Made by a program: the position numbers and the translations under genes. DNA of 64,000 nucleotides from Acidimicrobiaceae bacterium (GTDB lineage Bacteria; Actinomycetota; Acidimicrobiia; Acidimicrobiales; Aldehydirespiratoraceae), in contig VXTM01000007.1 in NCBI GenBank assembly GCA_009837445.1, positions 62,001-126,000 on the forward strand, written 5' to 3'. Below the pieces are notes generated by a model. It had not been told where the DNA came from. It saw only the letters and a program-made list of their open reading frames with translations, and ran no database searches. Positions 40,827 through 50,059 of this stretch are shown here, piece by piece (position 1 is the stretch's first letter; every line of letters starts with the position of its first letter).

Positions 40827-42115
40827 AGGCAGAGGCCTTCGTCGCTCACGCCCCGGTGGCTGTGGCAGAGGACCGTGCGCTCGACACTCTTGAGGGTGAA
40901 CGGGCCGGGGTCGTCCTCGGTCCAGTCCTCGGCCGGGTGGGCGAACACCACCAGGCGGAACCCACGGACCGAGTCGTCGCCGATGCCTACGATGTCGATG
41001 GTCACCTGCCCGAGATCGCCGGCGAGGCCGGGCGCCCCCGACACCACGACACTGGATTGGGGCTCTTCGCTCGTCATGGTCTGAGCGACCTCAAGACCCA
41101 GCTCCACCATGGTGTCGGCCACTGGGAGCTCGCCCAAGGCGTCGACCACTTCGGACGTGGCGTCTTCGGTGGCTCCGAGCTGGGCGAGAAAGGCGGCACT
41201 TGACCAGCCGGTCAGGTCACCGGCCAGGAACTCGTGCCAGGTACTCGTCGTCAGCTCGCGGGTGTTGCCGGTGGCGACGACGCCGCGCTTCCAGACAACC
41301 GTGGTGATGATGTCGTCGGAGTTCGGGCGCCGCACGTAGATGGCCGGGTCGCGCACCCCGTCCATCACGTTGTCGAGCCTGGCGATGATCTCGCCGTTGG
41401 GGACGGCGCGCATGTTCAGCGCGCTGTCGTACCTAATCCCCACGACCGCCAGCCCGGCACCCTCGGCCGGGCCCAACACAAGCGGCTCACCGGGAAGGTC
41501 CGCTGCCGCACCGGTGTCGTCGGGCTCGGCAGCGTCCTCATCGGTAGCGGCGGCGTCATCCTCCGGCATGGGCTCCTCAACGGGTGCCTCCTCGGAAACT
41601 GGAGGATCCTCAAGGGGTTCCTCCTGCATCGGCTCCTCAGCGAGTTCCTCCCCGGCTTCGGTCCCGTCCTCGGGAGCGTCGTCGTCGGCGCCTGTGGCTC
41701 CGCCGGCAGCGTCGGCCGCCACCAGAGCGGTGGCCGCCAGGTTCCGCGCCTCCTCCAGCTGAGCCTCGAGCCGGGCGATAGTTGCCGGATCCACGGTCTC
41801 GCCGGCCGCGGCCATCGCGTCGGCGAGCGCAGCCTGCGCGGCAGCCGCTACTGCTGCGGCCTCTTCGGCAATGACGATGGCCGCATCGGCCATGGCGGTG
41901 GCCGCATCGGCCTCCTCCTGGGCAGAGGACGCGTCGTCCCGGGCCTGTTCGACGGCTGCGGTCTCGGCCGGATCGGTCCCGGGCTCACCCAGTAGCGCGA
42001 CCACCACGGCCAGGGCGGCGATCACCATCGCAGCCGCCGCGACCACCATCGCCCGCCGTGCCACCACCAGCGCGGCCGGGATCGGTCGCCGCATCGGCGG
42101 TCCTTGCTCGGTCAT
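40823..42115 (-). CDS. membrane-anchored coiled-coil protein with SH3-like segment
   Basis: A 430-residue envelope protein without a family I can name. A basic N-terminus precedes one transmembrane helix (MVVAAAAMVIAALAVVVALL). Residues about 50-140 are an Ala/Glu-rich coiled coil, about 140-215 are an acidic Pro/Glu linker, and a globular domain follows, starting with a bacterial SH3-like strand (YDSALNMRAVPNGEIIARL). Two cysteines occur near the C-terminus (VLCHSH, GLCL). It overlaps the selenoprotein tail to tail by four bases. The stalk resembles those of the lipoproteins at 2034 and 61971. Confidence 0.78.
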   Translation of the reverse strand: MTEQGPPMRRPIPAALVVARRAMVVAAAAMVIAALAVVVALLGEPGTDPAETAAVEQARDDASSAQEEADAATAMADAAIVIAEEAAAVAAAAQAALADAMAAAGETVDPATIARLEAQLEEARNLAATALVAADAAGGATGADDDAPEDGTEAGEELAEEPMQEEPLEDPPVSEEAPVEEPMPEDDAAATDEDAAEPDDTGAAADLPGEPLVLGPAEGAGLAVVGIRYDSALNMRAVPNGEIIARLDNVMDGVRDPAIYVRRPNSDDIITTVVWKRGVVATGNTRELTTSTWHEFLAGDLTGWSSAAFLAQLGATEDATSEVVDALGELPVADTMVELGLEVAQTMTSEEPQSSVVVSGAPGLAGDLGQVTIDIVGIGDDSVRGFRLVVFAHPAEDWTEDDPGPFTLKSVERTVLCHSHRGVSDEGLCL

Positions 42116-42245
42116 CGGTCAACGCTCATAGGACGCGAGTATGACAGGACCGCGACCGCCTTCCGGTGACCATCGCGGCGTCGCCCGAGAACACTCGCCA
42201 GTAGGCCGATTCGTTCACCTACCAGCTCGGCGCCTGAGGCCGCCC

Positions 42246-43286
42246 TCAGTCTGGAACCAGCGCCAGAGCACGGCCCAGCGTGTCCAGCCGTTCGTGGACG
42301 GTCTCACCCGCGGGATAGAGGCGCACGGTGTCAACCCCGGCGGACGCCCAAACGGCCAGGCGGTCGCGCACCATGGCGGCGGTGCCGATGAGGGTCGTTC
42401 CCAGCACCATCTCGTCGGGGATCACCGCGGCCGCAGCCCCGCGGTCGCCGGCCAGCCACAGGCGCTGCGACTCGGCCGCCACCTCGGCGAAGCCCTGGCG
42501 GGCGTATGCAGAGTTGTAGAAGTTGGAGATGGCCGATCCCATGCCCCCCAGGCTGAAGGCCAGTCCGGCCCGGCGGGCGTCGATCATGGCGGCCAGCTCG
42601 GCCTCGTCAGCAGCGAAGGCGACTTCGGCGCCCTGGCACACGTCGAGATCGTCCAGCGTCCGGCCGGATCGGGCTGCGCCGGCTCGCAGGTGCCGGAAGT
42701 AGGCGTCGTCGGCGCCCTCGGGCACGAAGCTGGTGCCCAGCCAGCCGCCGGCTCGCTCCCCGGTCAGTTCCAGCATCCTCGGCAGCATCGAGGCCAGGTA
42801 GACGGGCGGGGGCGACTCCGAGCGCAGTGACAGGCGCAGCGACTTGCCCTCGCCGCCGGGCAGCGGAAGCTGCAGATGGCGTCCCGCGTAGGCCACCCGC
42901 TCGCCGGCGAAGGCCTGCCCGATCACGTCGAGGGTCTCGGCCATGCGACCCACCGGATCGCCGAAGTGGACCCCGTGCAGGCCCTCCATCACCTGCGGTC
43001 CCGACACCCCGAGACCCAGCACGAACCGGCCCTGGGAGAGCTCGTTGAGGGTCAGCGCGGTCTGGGCGGTCATCACCGCGGAGCGCACCCCCACCTGGAA
43101 CACCGACGCGCCCAGCATCACCCGCTCGGTGCGGGCCGCCAGGTAGCCCAGCGGCGACGCCGCATCGGATCCCCAGGCCTCGGCCACCCACACCGCGTCG
43201 ACGCCCAGGGACTCGGCCCCGACCACGAAGTCGACCAGCTCGGGCCAGGGCCCGGCGTCGGCGGTGAGCTGTACCGACGTCCTCAT
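42246..43286 (-). CDS. LLM-class (F420-type) oxidoreductase
   Basis: A 346-residue TIM-barrel oxidoreductase of the luciferase-like family, whose actinobacterial members usually use F420H2. DAVWVAEAWGSDAASPLGYL and GRFVLGLGVSGPQVMEGLHG are strong signatures of this group. The ATG at 43286 (MRTSVQLTADAG) is the likely start. It follows the nitroreductase-SRPBCC gene by 31 bases on the same strand and is likely co-transcribed. Substrate unknown. A small CTGAGG/CCTCAG hairpin (42234-42249) spans its stop codon. Confidence 0.9.
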   Translation of the reverse strand: MRTSVQLTADAGPWPELVDFVVGAESLGVDAVWVAEAWGSDAASPLGYLAARTERVMLGASVFQVGVRSAVMTAQTALTLNELSQGRFVLGLGVSGPQVMEGLHGVHFGDPVGRMAETLDVIGQAFAGERVAYAGRHLQLPLPGGEGKSLRLSLRSESPPPVYLASMLPRMLELTGERAGGWLGTSFVPEGADDAYFRHLRAGAARSGRTLDDLDVCQGAEVAFAADEAELAAMIDARRAGLAFSLGGMGSAISNFYNSAYARQGFAEVAAESQRLWLAGDRGAAAAVIPDEMVLGTTLIGTAAMVRDRLAVWASAGVDTVRLYPAGETVHERLDTLGRALALVPD

Positions 43287-43317
43287 GGACGGTCGTAGGC
43301 CAGTCTGCGGGCCACCG

Positions 43318-44493
43318 TCAGGAGCCGGCTGGGGCCCGCTCGAACAGGGCCTTGATCCCGTCAACCACCCGCTGCATGTTGGCCCTGTGCTCGTCGATTC
43401 GCCGAGCGATGATGCGGGGCTCTAGATCGGGCCGGGACTCGATGATGCTGTCCAGGCCGGACGGGCCGGGCCCCAAGATGCCCCGGAAGCGCAGGCGGGT
43501 TCCGCCCACGACGGGCTCCAGCTCGAAGCGCCACCGGGCGCCTGGATTGTCGATGTCGCTGGTGCACCAGCCGAACGCGGCCAGCTCCTCGAACACGTCG
43601 ACGAAGCAGGTCGCCTCCCAGTCGCCCCGCCCGGGATGGTGGTTGCGGCCCACGAAGCGGGCGCCCAGCGCCGGGCCGTCATGGCCGTCCCACCACTCGG
43701 CGCCCTGGAACTCTTCGGAGAACTCGGCGGGCAGGTTGATGTCGGTGACTCGGGCCCACACCGCGGCCGGGTCGGCCCGGATGTCGGCCTCGGCAACGGT
43801 GCCGGGGCCGTCGGCCATGCACACCGGGTCGCTGGGCCCCCGCTCGAAGGTGCGGGCGTAGCCGTCGAAGTAGGCGATCTCGCGGGCCGGATGGCGCCGG
43901 GCCGGCTTGAAGTCGGTGCCGACCGTCCACGCCACCGGGAACATGGCGATCTCGGTCACGTCGGAGGGGATGCCCAGCAGCTCCTTGATGTCGGCGGCGC
44001 TGGCCAGCCCGGCGGTGGTCCAGACCGTGCCCAGGCCCCGGGCCCGCAAGGCCAGGCAGAAACTCCAGCCGCTCTGGATCACCGAGTCGAACAGGCCGGG
44101 CCGGCCGCTGCCGTCGTGGCGACCGAGGATCACCGGGATGACGATGGCCGGCACCTCGCCCAGATGCTCGGCCAGGTGGGCCGAGGACCGCATGGACCGC
44201 TCCCGAGGGTCTCCGCTGCCGGCCAGGCGGTCGCGGGCCTCGATCATGCGGTTGCCGATCACGCCGCGGTACAGCTCCGCCAGGCGCTGCTTGAGATCGG
44301 GGTCCCGCACGATGAGCCAGCGCCGGCTGCCCTGGTTGCCCCCGGTGGGCGCCTGCTCGGCGATGTCGATGCAGTCCAGGATGATCTCGTCGTCCACGTC
44401 GCGCTCGAGGTCGAGGCGCCGCCGCACCGCCCGGGTGGTGGTGAGCACCTGGTCGACGGCCGCAGTGGCGGCCGGGTCAATCTGCATGGTCAT
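43318..44493 (-). CDS. nitroreductase-SRPBCC fusion protein
   Basis: A 391-residue fusion. Residues about 15-215 are a nitroreductase-fold flavoprotein (APTGGNQGSRRWLIVRD, later GLGTVWTTAGL, then ELLGIPSDVTEIAMFPVAW). Residues about 230-385 are an SRPBCC (START-like) ligand-binding domain (IRADPAAVWARVTDINLPAE, then RFELEPVVGGTRLRFRG). FMN-dependent reduction of a bound lipophilic substrate is a reasonable idea but inferred. The ATG at 44493 overlaps the fxsA stop (ATGA); a second ATG at 44487 has better Shine-Dalgarno spacing. Confidence 0.87.
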   Translation of the reverse strand: MTMQIDPAATAAVDQVLTTTRAVRRRLDLERDVDDEIILDCIDIAEQAPTGGNQGSRRWLIVRDPDLKQRLAELYRGVIGNRMIEARDRLAGSGDPRERSMRSSAHLAEHLGEVPAIVIPVILGRHDGSGRPGLFDSVIQSGWSFCLALRARGLGTVWTTAGLASAADIKELLGIPSDVTEIAMFPVAWTVGTDFKPARRHPAREIAYFDGYARTFERGPSDPVCMADGPGTVAEADIRADPAAVWARVTDINLPAEFSEEFQGAEWWDGHDGPALGARFVGRNHHPGRGDWEATCFVDVFEELAAFGWCTSDIDNPGARWRFELEPVVGGTRLRFRGILGPGPSGLDSIIESRPDLEPRIIARRIDEHRANMQRVVDGIKALFERAPAGS

Positions 44494-45023
44494 TCCCCGT
44501 TCTGGTCACGTTTGGTCTGCTCACCGTCGCCGACCTCGCGCACGTCGTCGACATCCCGGACGTCGGGCCCGCCGGGCCGGCGCCGGCCGCCGCCCGGTGC
44601 ATGGCCGAAGCCGAAGCCGAAGCCGCCCTGACCGCCCGGCCCGGCCGTCCATCCGTGCAGGTTGATCTTGCGGGCGAAGCGGCGCAGCAGCAGCGACCGC
44701 ACCGCCAGCCGGGTGGGGAAGAACAGCAGCAGCAGCCCCACCGCGTCGGTGATGAACCCGGGCGTGAGCATCAGCGCGCCCGCGATCAGGATCAGCAGCC
44801 CGTCGACCAGCTCCCCGGTGGGCAGCTCGCCCCGGTTGAGGCGGACCCGGATCTGGTTAAGCACGCCAAGACCGGACCGTCGCACCATCCACGCCCCCAC
44901 CACCGACACCGCGATCAGCAGACCGATGGTCTCTGGTGTGCCGACCCCGCCGGCCACCCGGATGATCACGTACAGCTCCAGCAGCGGTACGCACAACAGC
45001 GCCAGGAGCAGCACTACGAACAC
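44490..45023 (-). CDS. fxsA: FxsA family membrane protein
   Basis: A 177-residue membrane protein with about four hydrophobic segments. It starts VFVVLLLALLCVPLLELYVI, the hallmark FxsA N-terminus, continues with LLIAVSVVGAWMVRRSGLG and a GALMLTPGFITDAVGLLLL segment, and ends in a Gly/Arg-rich tail. I chose the GTG at 45023 because a TACGCT -10 box lies six bases upstream, implying a leaderless mRNA, and because FxsA proteins begin at this point. Function is poorly known; E. coli FxsA relieves phage T7 exclusion when overproduced. Confidence 0.88.
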   Translation of the reverse strand: MFVVLLLALLCVPLLELYVIIRVAGGVGTPETIGLLIAVSVVGAWMVRRSGLGVLNQIRVRLNRGELPTGELVDGLLILIAGALMLTPGFITDAVGLLLLFFPTRLAVRSLLLRRFARKINLHGWTAGPGGQGGFGFGFGHAPGGGRRRPGGPDVRDVDDVREVGDGEQTKRDQNGE

Positions 45024-45029
45024 GGCCCC

Positions 45030-45035
45030 AGCGTA
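45030..45035 (-). promoter_or_regulatory. -10 box for leaderless fxsA transcript
   Basis: On the minus strand TACGCT is followed by GGGGCC and then the GTG start at 45023. Confidence 0.5.
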
Positions 45036-45107
45036 AGAGGCCGAGCGGCTGGGCGGCACCGTCGCTCCAGGAGCGACCCGGGGCGGCTAGACGGCACCGC
45101 CAAGCGG

Positions 45108-46391
45108 ATGCGTAGCCTTGTCGTCGACGTGTCGCTTCAGGATCGACCGCCCTCCGTGGACCGGCTGGCCCGCTCGCTGGCCGCTACCGGCCTGCCCCAT
45201 CCGCTGCTGGTGGACGCAGCCCGGGCCGCCATCGCGGCCGGCGACCCCGACTCGGCCCCGGCCCGGGCCCGCACTCTCCACCGGCGGTTGCTCACACCGG
45301 TGATCAACGCCACCGGCGTGCTGCTGCACACCAACCTGGGTCGGGCGCCGCAGGCATGGAGTCAGAGTGCCCGCTACTCCAACCTGGAGCTCGACCTCGA
45401 CACCGGCGAACGCGGCGATCGCCAGACGGGCGCGCCCGATCTGCTGGCCCGGGCCTGCGGCGCGGAGGCCGCCATGGCCGTCAACAACTGCGCAGCCGCG
45501 GTGATGCTCGTGCTGGCCGCGCTGGCCGAGGGCCGCGACGCGGTGGTGTCGCGGGGCGAGCTGGTGGAGATAGGCGGCGGCTTCCGGGTGCCCGACGTGA
45601 TGGCCTGGTCGGGCGCACGGCTGGTGGAGGTCGGGACGACCAACCGCACCCGCCGGGACGACTACGTGGCAGCGGTGTCCGACCCGGTCAACGATGTCGC
45701 GGCGGTGGTGCAGGTGCACCGGTCGAACTTCCGGGTGGTGGGCTTCACCGAGGCGCCCCGCACCGCTGAACTGGCCAGCCTGGGCCCGCCGCTGGTGGCC
45801 GACATCGGGTCGGGCCTGCTCGACAGCCGCTGCGGCTGGCTCGAAAGCGGTCCGCCGCCGTGGCTGGACTCCGAGCCCGCCGCCCGCCAGACCCTCGAGG
45901 CCGGAGCGGCCCTGGTGACCTTCTCCGGCGACAAGCTCCTGGGCGGGCCCCAGGCCGGCATCATCGCGGGGCGGGCCGAACTGGTCGACGCTTGCCGCCG
46001 CCACCCGCTGGCCCGGGCGCTGCGGCCCGGATCGCTGGTGCTGGCCGCCCTGCAGGACACCGCGCTGGCCTACCTGCGGGGCGACGGCCGCGCCATCGAG
46101 TTCTGGCGGATGGCCGCCCTCACCCCGGCCGAGCTGCGTGGCCGGCTGGGCGCGTACGAGGGTCTCGCCGAGGTTGTCACCGCGGCCACGCCCGGCGGTG
46201 GCACCTTGCCCGGTGTCGAGATCGAGTCGGTAGGCGTGTCTGTGCCCGGCGACCACGCCGGGGCGCTGCGGTCCCGGCCGCGGCCGATCATCGCACGGGT
46301 GATCGACGGCGCCACCGTGGCCGATCTGCGCACGGTCCACCCCGACGACGACGCCGAGGTGGCGGCAGCCCTGCGCGAGGTCGCCGGCTAG
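45108..46391 (+). CDS. selA: L-seryl-tRNA(Sec) selenium transferase
   Basis: A 427-residue PLP enzyme that converts Ser-tRNA(Sec) to Sec-tRNA(Sec) with selenophosphate. The PLP lysine is Lys276 in FSGDKLLGGPQAG. INATGVLLHTNLGRAP near residue 70 and NNCAAAVMLVLAALAEG are highly conserved SelA blocks. The length is slightly short but complete. selB lies 1.6 kb downstream on the same strand, separated by the M23 lipoprotein gene, and a Sec-containing gene lies at 39996. The ATG at 45108 has no clear Shine-Dalgarno. Confidence 0.95.
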   Translation: MRSLVVDVSLQDRPPSVDRLARSLAATGLPHPLLVDAARAAIAAGDPDSAPARARTLHRRLLTPVINATGVLLHTNLGRAPQAWSQSARYSNLELDLDTGERGDRQTGAPDLLARACGAEAAMAVNNCAAAVMLVLAALAEGRDAVVSRGELVEIGGGFRVPDVMAWSGARLVEVGTTNRTRRDDYVAAVSDPVNDVAAVVQVHRSNFRVVGFTEAPRTAELASLGPPLVADIGSGLLDSRCGWLESGPPPWLDSEPAARQTLEAGAALVTFSGDKLLGGPQAGIIAGRAELVDACRRHPLARALRPGSLVLAALQDTALAYLRGDGRAIEFWRMAALTPAELRGRLGAYEGLAEVVTAATPGGGTLPGVEIESVGVSVPGDHAGALRSRPRPIIARVIDGATVADLRTVHPDDDAEVAAALREVAG

Positions 46392-46409
46392 CACGCCGGT
46401 CGCCGGGAC

Positions 46410-47990
46410 ATGATGCGAGGACGCAGTGTTGTGGCCGCTTGCGGCCTGGCTTTCGTTGCCGCGGTCGCTGCCGTCTCAGGGTGCGCGGCGCAGGATGGTG
46501 AAGACTCGCAACAGCCAGCGGCGTCAGCCGCCGCGACCACGCTGGGCACAACCACAGCCCCGCCGGAGACAGCAACCACCGCAACCCAAACCACGACCAC
46601 AGCACCCCAGACCACGACCACAACCACCACAACCACGGCCCCGCCAGAACCGACCAACACGACAACATTGACGCCGTACCAGCGGGACCTGGCGGCCGCA
46701 GCCCGGATGGCACCGGACTTCGTGATGCCCAACGACTGCCGGCCCCCACCCCTGGGTTCGCCCTATTCGATGCCGAACGCGCCCCGCGCCTACCGCTCCG
46801 GGGTCCACGCGGGGGTCGATTTCCTGTGCTCGGCGCCCGGGGATCCGGTGGTGTCGGTGCTCAGCGGCCAGGTGGCGGTAGCTGCAGGCGGCTACGTCGA
46901 TCCCACGCCGAGCGAGTGGAACGAACTGCTCGGCATCGCTATCGCCCTGGGCGACACGCCGGCGTACACCAACGCGATGCTCTCGGGCTCCTACGTGGTC
47001 GTCGATCACGGCATCATCGACGGCGTGGGCCACGTGGTGTCGCTCTACGCCCACCTGGACGCCGTCGATCCCGGCATCCGGGTGGGGATGCGGGTCGACG
47101 CCGGCCAGCGCCTCGGGGGCGTCGGCAACACCGGCACCCGCGCCGGCACCTCGGGAGACCGCTACGGGCAGCTCCACCTCCACTGGAACTTCTATGTCGG
47201 CGACCGGTACCTAGGCGCCGGCCTGTCCGCCGCAGAGACCCGAGCGGTGTACGCGGAACTGTTCAGCCACGCCACCGGCACCGGCGCGGGCACGCCCCCA
47301 CCAGGCGACGCAACTGTCACACCGGGTCCGGGGCCGGCCGGGCCGGGAACGATCACACCCAGCGGCCGCAAGCTGCTGGCCGAACCGATCACATTCGAGG
47401 AGGCCCGGGCCGCGGCCGAGCTGCTGTCCGCCGGCATCGTCGTGCCCAGCGACTGCGGGCCGGTGCCCCTGGATCGGACGTCGGCGCTTCCCAATGCGCC
47501 CCGCCCCTACCGCTCCGGCATCCACCAGGGCATCGACTTCTGGTGCCCGGTGCTCGGACACCAGGCCGTGGCCGCCCTCGCCGGCCGGGTGGTGGTGGCC
47601 GTGGGCGACTTCGAGGACCCCACTCCCCTGGAGTGGAACCAACTGCTCGACACCGCCGCGGTGCTCGGAACCACCCCTCCGTACACGCTCATGATGCTCT
47701 ACGGCAACCACGTCGCCGTCGACCACGGCATCATCGACGGCGTGGGCCACGTCGTGTCGCTGTACGCCCACCTCGACGGGCTGGAGCCCGGCATCCGGCC
47801 GGGGCTGAGGGTCGAGGCGGGCCAGCCCCTCGGCACGATCGGCAACTCCGGCACCCGGGCGGGCGCGGCGGGAGCGGTCCACGACCAGCTGCACCTGCAC
47901 TGGGAGCTTCACATCGACGGCCAGTACCTGGGCATCGGCCTGTCCCACGAAGACACCCGAGCCGTGTACACAGCACTCTTCAGCGGCTAG
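46410..47990 (+). CDS. lipoprotein with two M23 (LytM-type) peptidase domains
   Basis: A 526-residue lipoprotein with lipobox VSGC (Cys25), a Thr/Pro-rich linker (about 40-90) and two similar M23 domains (about 100-290 and 320-526). Both keep zinc ligands: His133-x3-Asp137 with His256-x-His258 in the first, His372-x3-Asp376 with His495-x-His497 in the second. Identical blocks such as DHGIIDGVGHVVSLYAHLD show an internal duplication. It is probably a peptidoglycan endopeptidase on the outer face of the membrane. It lies between selA and selB, and no functional link is evident. Confidence 0.9.
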   Translation: MMRGRSVVAACGLAFVAAVAAVSGCAAQDGEDSQQPAASAAATTLGTTTAPPETATTATQTTTTAPQTTTTTTTTTAPPEPTNTTTLTPYQRDLAAAARMAPDFVMPNDCRPPPLGSPYSMPNAPRAYRSGVHAGVDFLCSAPGDPVVSVLSGQVAVAAGGYVDPTPSEWNELLGIAIALGDTPAYTNAMLSGSYVVVDHGIIDGVGHVVSLYAHLDAVDPGIRVGMRVDAGQRLGGVGNTGTRAGTSGDRYGQLHLHWNFYVGDRYLGAGLSAAETRAVYAELFSHATGTGAGTPPPGDATVTPGPGPAGPGTITPSGRKLLAEPITFEEARAAAELLSAGIVVPSDCGPVPLDRTSALPNAPRPYRSGIHQGIDFWCPVLGHQAVAALAGRVVVAVGDFEDPTPLEWNQLLDTAAVLGTTPPYTLMMLYGNHVAVDHGIIDGVGHVVSLYAHLDGLEPGIRPGLRVEAGQPLGTIGNSGTRAGAAGAVHDQLHLHWELHIDGQYLGIGLSHEDTRAVYTALFSG

Positions 47991-47999
47991 GAACACCGC

Positions 48000-49718
48000 A
48001 TGCATGTAGTCGCCACCGCCGGCCATGTCGACCACGGCAAGAGCACGCTGGTGCGGGCGCTCACCGGCACCGATCCCGACCGGTGGGACGAGGAGAAGGA
48101 GCGGGGCCTCACCATCGACCTGGGCTTCGCGTCGATGCCGCTGCCGTCGGGGCGCGGGATCGCCTTCATCGACGTTCCCGGCCATGTCCGGTTCCTCAAG
48201 AACATGCTGGCCGGGGTCAGCGGGGTGGACGCCTGCGTGTTCGTGGTGGACGTGACCGAGGGATGGAAACCGCAGTCGGAGGAGCATCTGCGCATCCTGC
48301 AGCTCCTCGGCTTGAGCCACGGAATGGTTGCCCTCACCAAGGCCGGAGACGCCGACGAGGACCTGGTGGAGCTGGCCCGTCTCGACGTGGCCGATCATGT
48401 CGCCGGCACATTCCTGGCCGATGCGCCCATCGTGGCCACCGACGCGGTGGACGGCACCGGAATGGACGAGCTGGTCGCCGCGCTGGACGACCTGCTGGCC
48501 ACCACCCCCACCGCGGCCGACCGCGACCGGCCCCGGCTGTGGGTGGACCGGGCCTTCGCCATCAAGGGGTCGGGCACGGTGGTGACCGGCACGCTCACCG
48601 GAGGGCGGCTCCGCATCGATGACACCCTCGCAGTGGTGCCCGCCGGGCACAGCGTGCGGGTGCGGGCCCTGCAGAGCCTGCACCAGCAGTGCGACGAGTT
48701 GGGTCCCGGCAACCGGGTAGCGGTCAACCTGGCCGGCGCGGGCCACCGTGACGTGGCCCGGGGGGACGCGGTGGTTCGGGCTCAGCAGTGGCACGCGGCC
48801 CGCACCATCGACGCCGAGCTGTCGGTGCTGGCCTCCCTCGACCACCCGGTCACCCGCCGGGGGGCCTACGTGGCCTACATCGGGTCGGGCGAGTACCCGG
48901 TGCGGCTGCGGGTGCTGGGGCCGTCGGCCATCGAGCCGGGCCGGGCCGGGCTGGTGCGGCTCCACCTGCCGGTGCCGCTGCCGCTGTGCATGGGGGACCG
49001 CTTCATCCTGCGCGAGTCGGGCCGCTCCGAGACGGTCGGGGGCGGCGAGGTGCTCGACGTCGACCCGGTGCTACCCGCTTCGAGGGCCCGGCCCGACCGG
49101 TCGGTGGAACGGATCGTCGCCGAGCGGGGCCGGATCGACGCGGCGCGGCTGGAGAGGCTCGCCGGCCGGGCCCGACCGCCCGATCTGGGCCGGTGGGCGG
49201 TGGACCCCGAGTTCCTGGCCCGGACCAGGCAGCGCCTCACCGATGCGGTAGCCGCCGCGGGTCCGCTCGGACTCGACCTGGCCGGGCTCGACGACTTCGA
49301 GCGGACCGTTATCGGCACCATCGACGGCATCACCAGCGGCGAGGGCCGGGCTCGCGCGGCGGGCGGCGACGACCCGCTGGCCGACCATCCGTTCGTGGCC
49401 GCGGCTGCCGCCGAGCCGTTCACGCCCCCCGCTCCAACCAGCGTCAGCAACGACGAACTGCGTCTCCTGGTGCGTCAGGGCCACCTTGTCGAGAGCGGCG
49501 GCATCCACTTCGCGACATCAGCGGTCGACGAGGCCGCAAGGGTGGTGGCTCGGCTGCTGGCCGATCAGCCCGAAGGGGTGACGGTGGCTGAGGTGCGCGA
49601 CGCCTGGGGAGCCACCCGCAAGTACGCCCTGGCCCTGCTGGCCCGGCTGGACAGCACCGGCGTGACCCGGCGGCGAGGCGACCTGCGCATCGCCGGTCCC
49701 CGGCTGCCCGAGCTCTAG
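48000..49718 (+). CDS. selB: selenocysteine-specific elongation factor
   Basis: A 572-residue translational GTPase that carries Sec-tRNA(Sec) to UGA codons next to a SECIS. G1 is GHVDHGKST (8-16), switch II is DVPGH (58-62), and KERGLTIDLGFA is the SelB-type switch I. The C-terminal winged-helix region, which binds SECIS RNA, includes VAEVRDAWGATRKYALALL. AGGAA lies upstream of the ATG. Together with selA it makes the nearby UGSC gene a credible selenoprotein. Confidence 0.96.
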   Translation: MHVVATAGHVDHGKSTLVRALTGTDPDRWDEEKERGLTIDLGFASMPLPSGRGIAFIDVPGHVRFLKNMLAGVSGVDACVFVVDVTEGWKPQSEEHLRILQLLGLSHGMVALTKAGDADEDLVELARLDVADHVAGTFLADAPIVATDAVDGTGMDELVAALDDLLATTPTAADRDRPRLWVDRAFAIKGSGTVVTGTLTGGRLRIDDTLAVVPAGHSVRVRALQSLHQQCDELGPGNRVAVNLAGAGHRDVARGDAVVRAQQWHAARTIDAELSVLASLDHPVTRRGAYVAYIGSGEYPVRLRVLGPSAIEPGRAGLVRLHLPVPLPLCMGDRFILRESGRSETVGGGEVLDVDPVLPASRARPDRSVERIVAERGRIDAARLERLAGRARPPDLGRWAVDPEFLARTRQRLTDAVAAAGPLGLDLAGLDDFERTVIGTIDGITSGEGRARAAGGDDPLADHPFVAAAAAEPFTPPAPTSVSNDELRLLVRQGHLVESGGIHFATSAVDEAARVVARLLADQPEGVTVAEVRDAWGATRKYALALLARLDSTGVTRRRGDLRIAGPRLPEL

Positions 49719-49731
49719 TTCGGCCTCTGGG

Positions 49732-50001
49732 TCAGGCCCGGGCTGTTCGCAGCAGGAGGTCGCGTCTCTCGACTTCGTTGAGACCGCCCCAGATGCCGTG
49801 CTGCTCGCCGATGTCCAGCGCGTACTGGAGGCAGTCGGACTGCACGGAGCAGGTGGCGCAGATGTCCTTGGCCCGCAGCTCGCGGCGGCGCTTCTCGTCG
49901 CGTTTCTCGACGTAGGGCGGCGGGAAGAACACCGACGCGTGCGGGCCTCTGCAGGCCGCCCGCATCTGCCATTCAACCCTGTCGGCCGATGGAAACCCCA
50001 T
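49732..50001 (-). CDS. WhiB family Fe-S transcriptional regulator
   Basis: An 89-residue WhiB-like protein. The four [4Fe-4S] ligands are Cys17, Cys48, Cys51 and Cys57 (CATCSVQSDC), and the GIWGG turn is at 69-73, followed by a basic DNA-contact tail (ERRDLLLRTARA). The ATG at 50001 has GAGGAGGG upstream; an in-frame GTG at 50034 is less likely. WhiB proteins are restricted to Actinomycetota and their phages, which supports the taxonomic call. It converges with selB 13 bases away. Confidence 0.95.
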   Translation of the reverse strand: MGFPSADRVEWQMRAACRGPHASVFFPPPYVEKRDEKRRRELRAKDICATCSVQSDCLQYALDIGEQHGIWGGLNEVERRDLLLRTARA

Positions 50002-50059
50002 ACCAACGCCCTCCTCGACTGTGACGACTACCACACGAGGTGACCCGAAGCCAAGCCGC

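Noticed and set aside
42234-42249. CTGAGG/CCTCAG hairpin as a terminator
   Set aside because: Only six base pairs with a four-base loop, spanning the stop codon; too weak to list as a feature.
46500-46680. ACC/ACA-rich low-complexity DNA in the M23 gene
   Set aside because: It encodes the Thr/Pro linker of a lipoprotein; it is not an independent repeat element.
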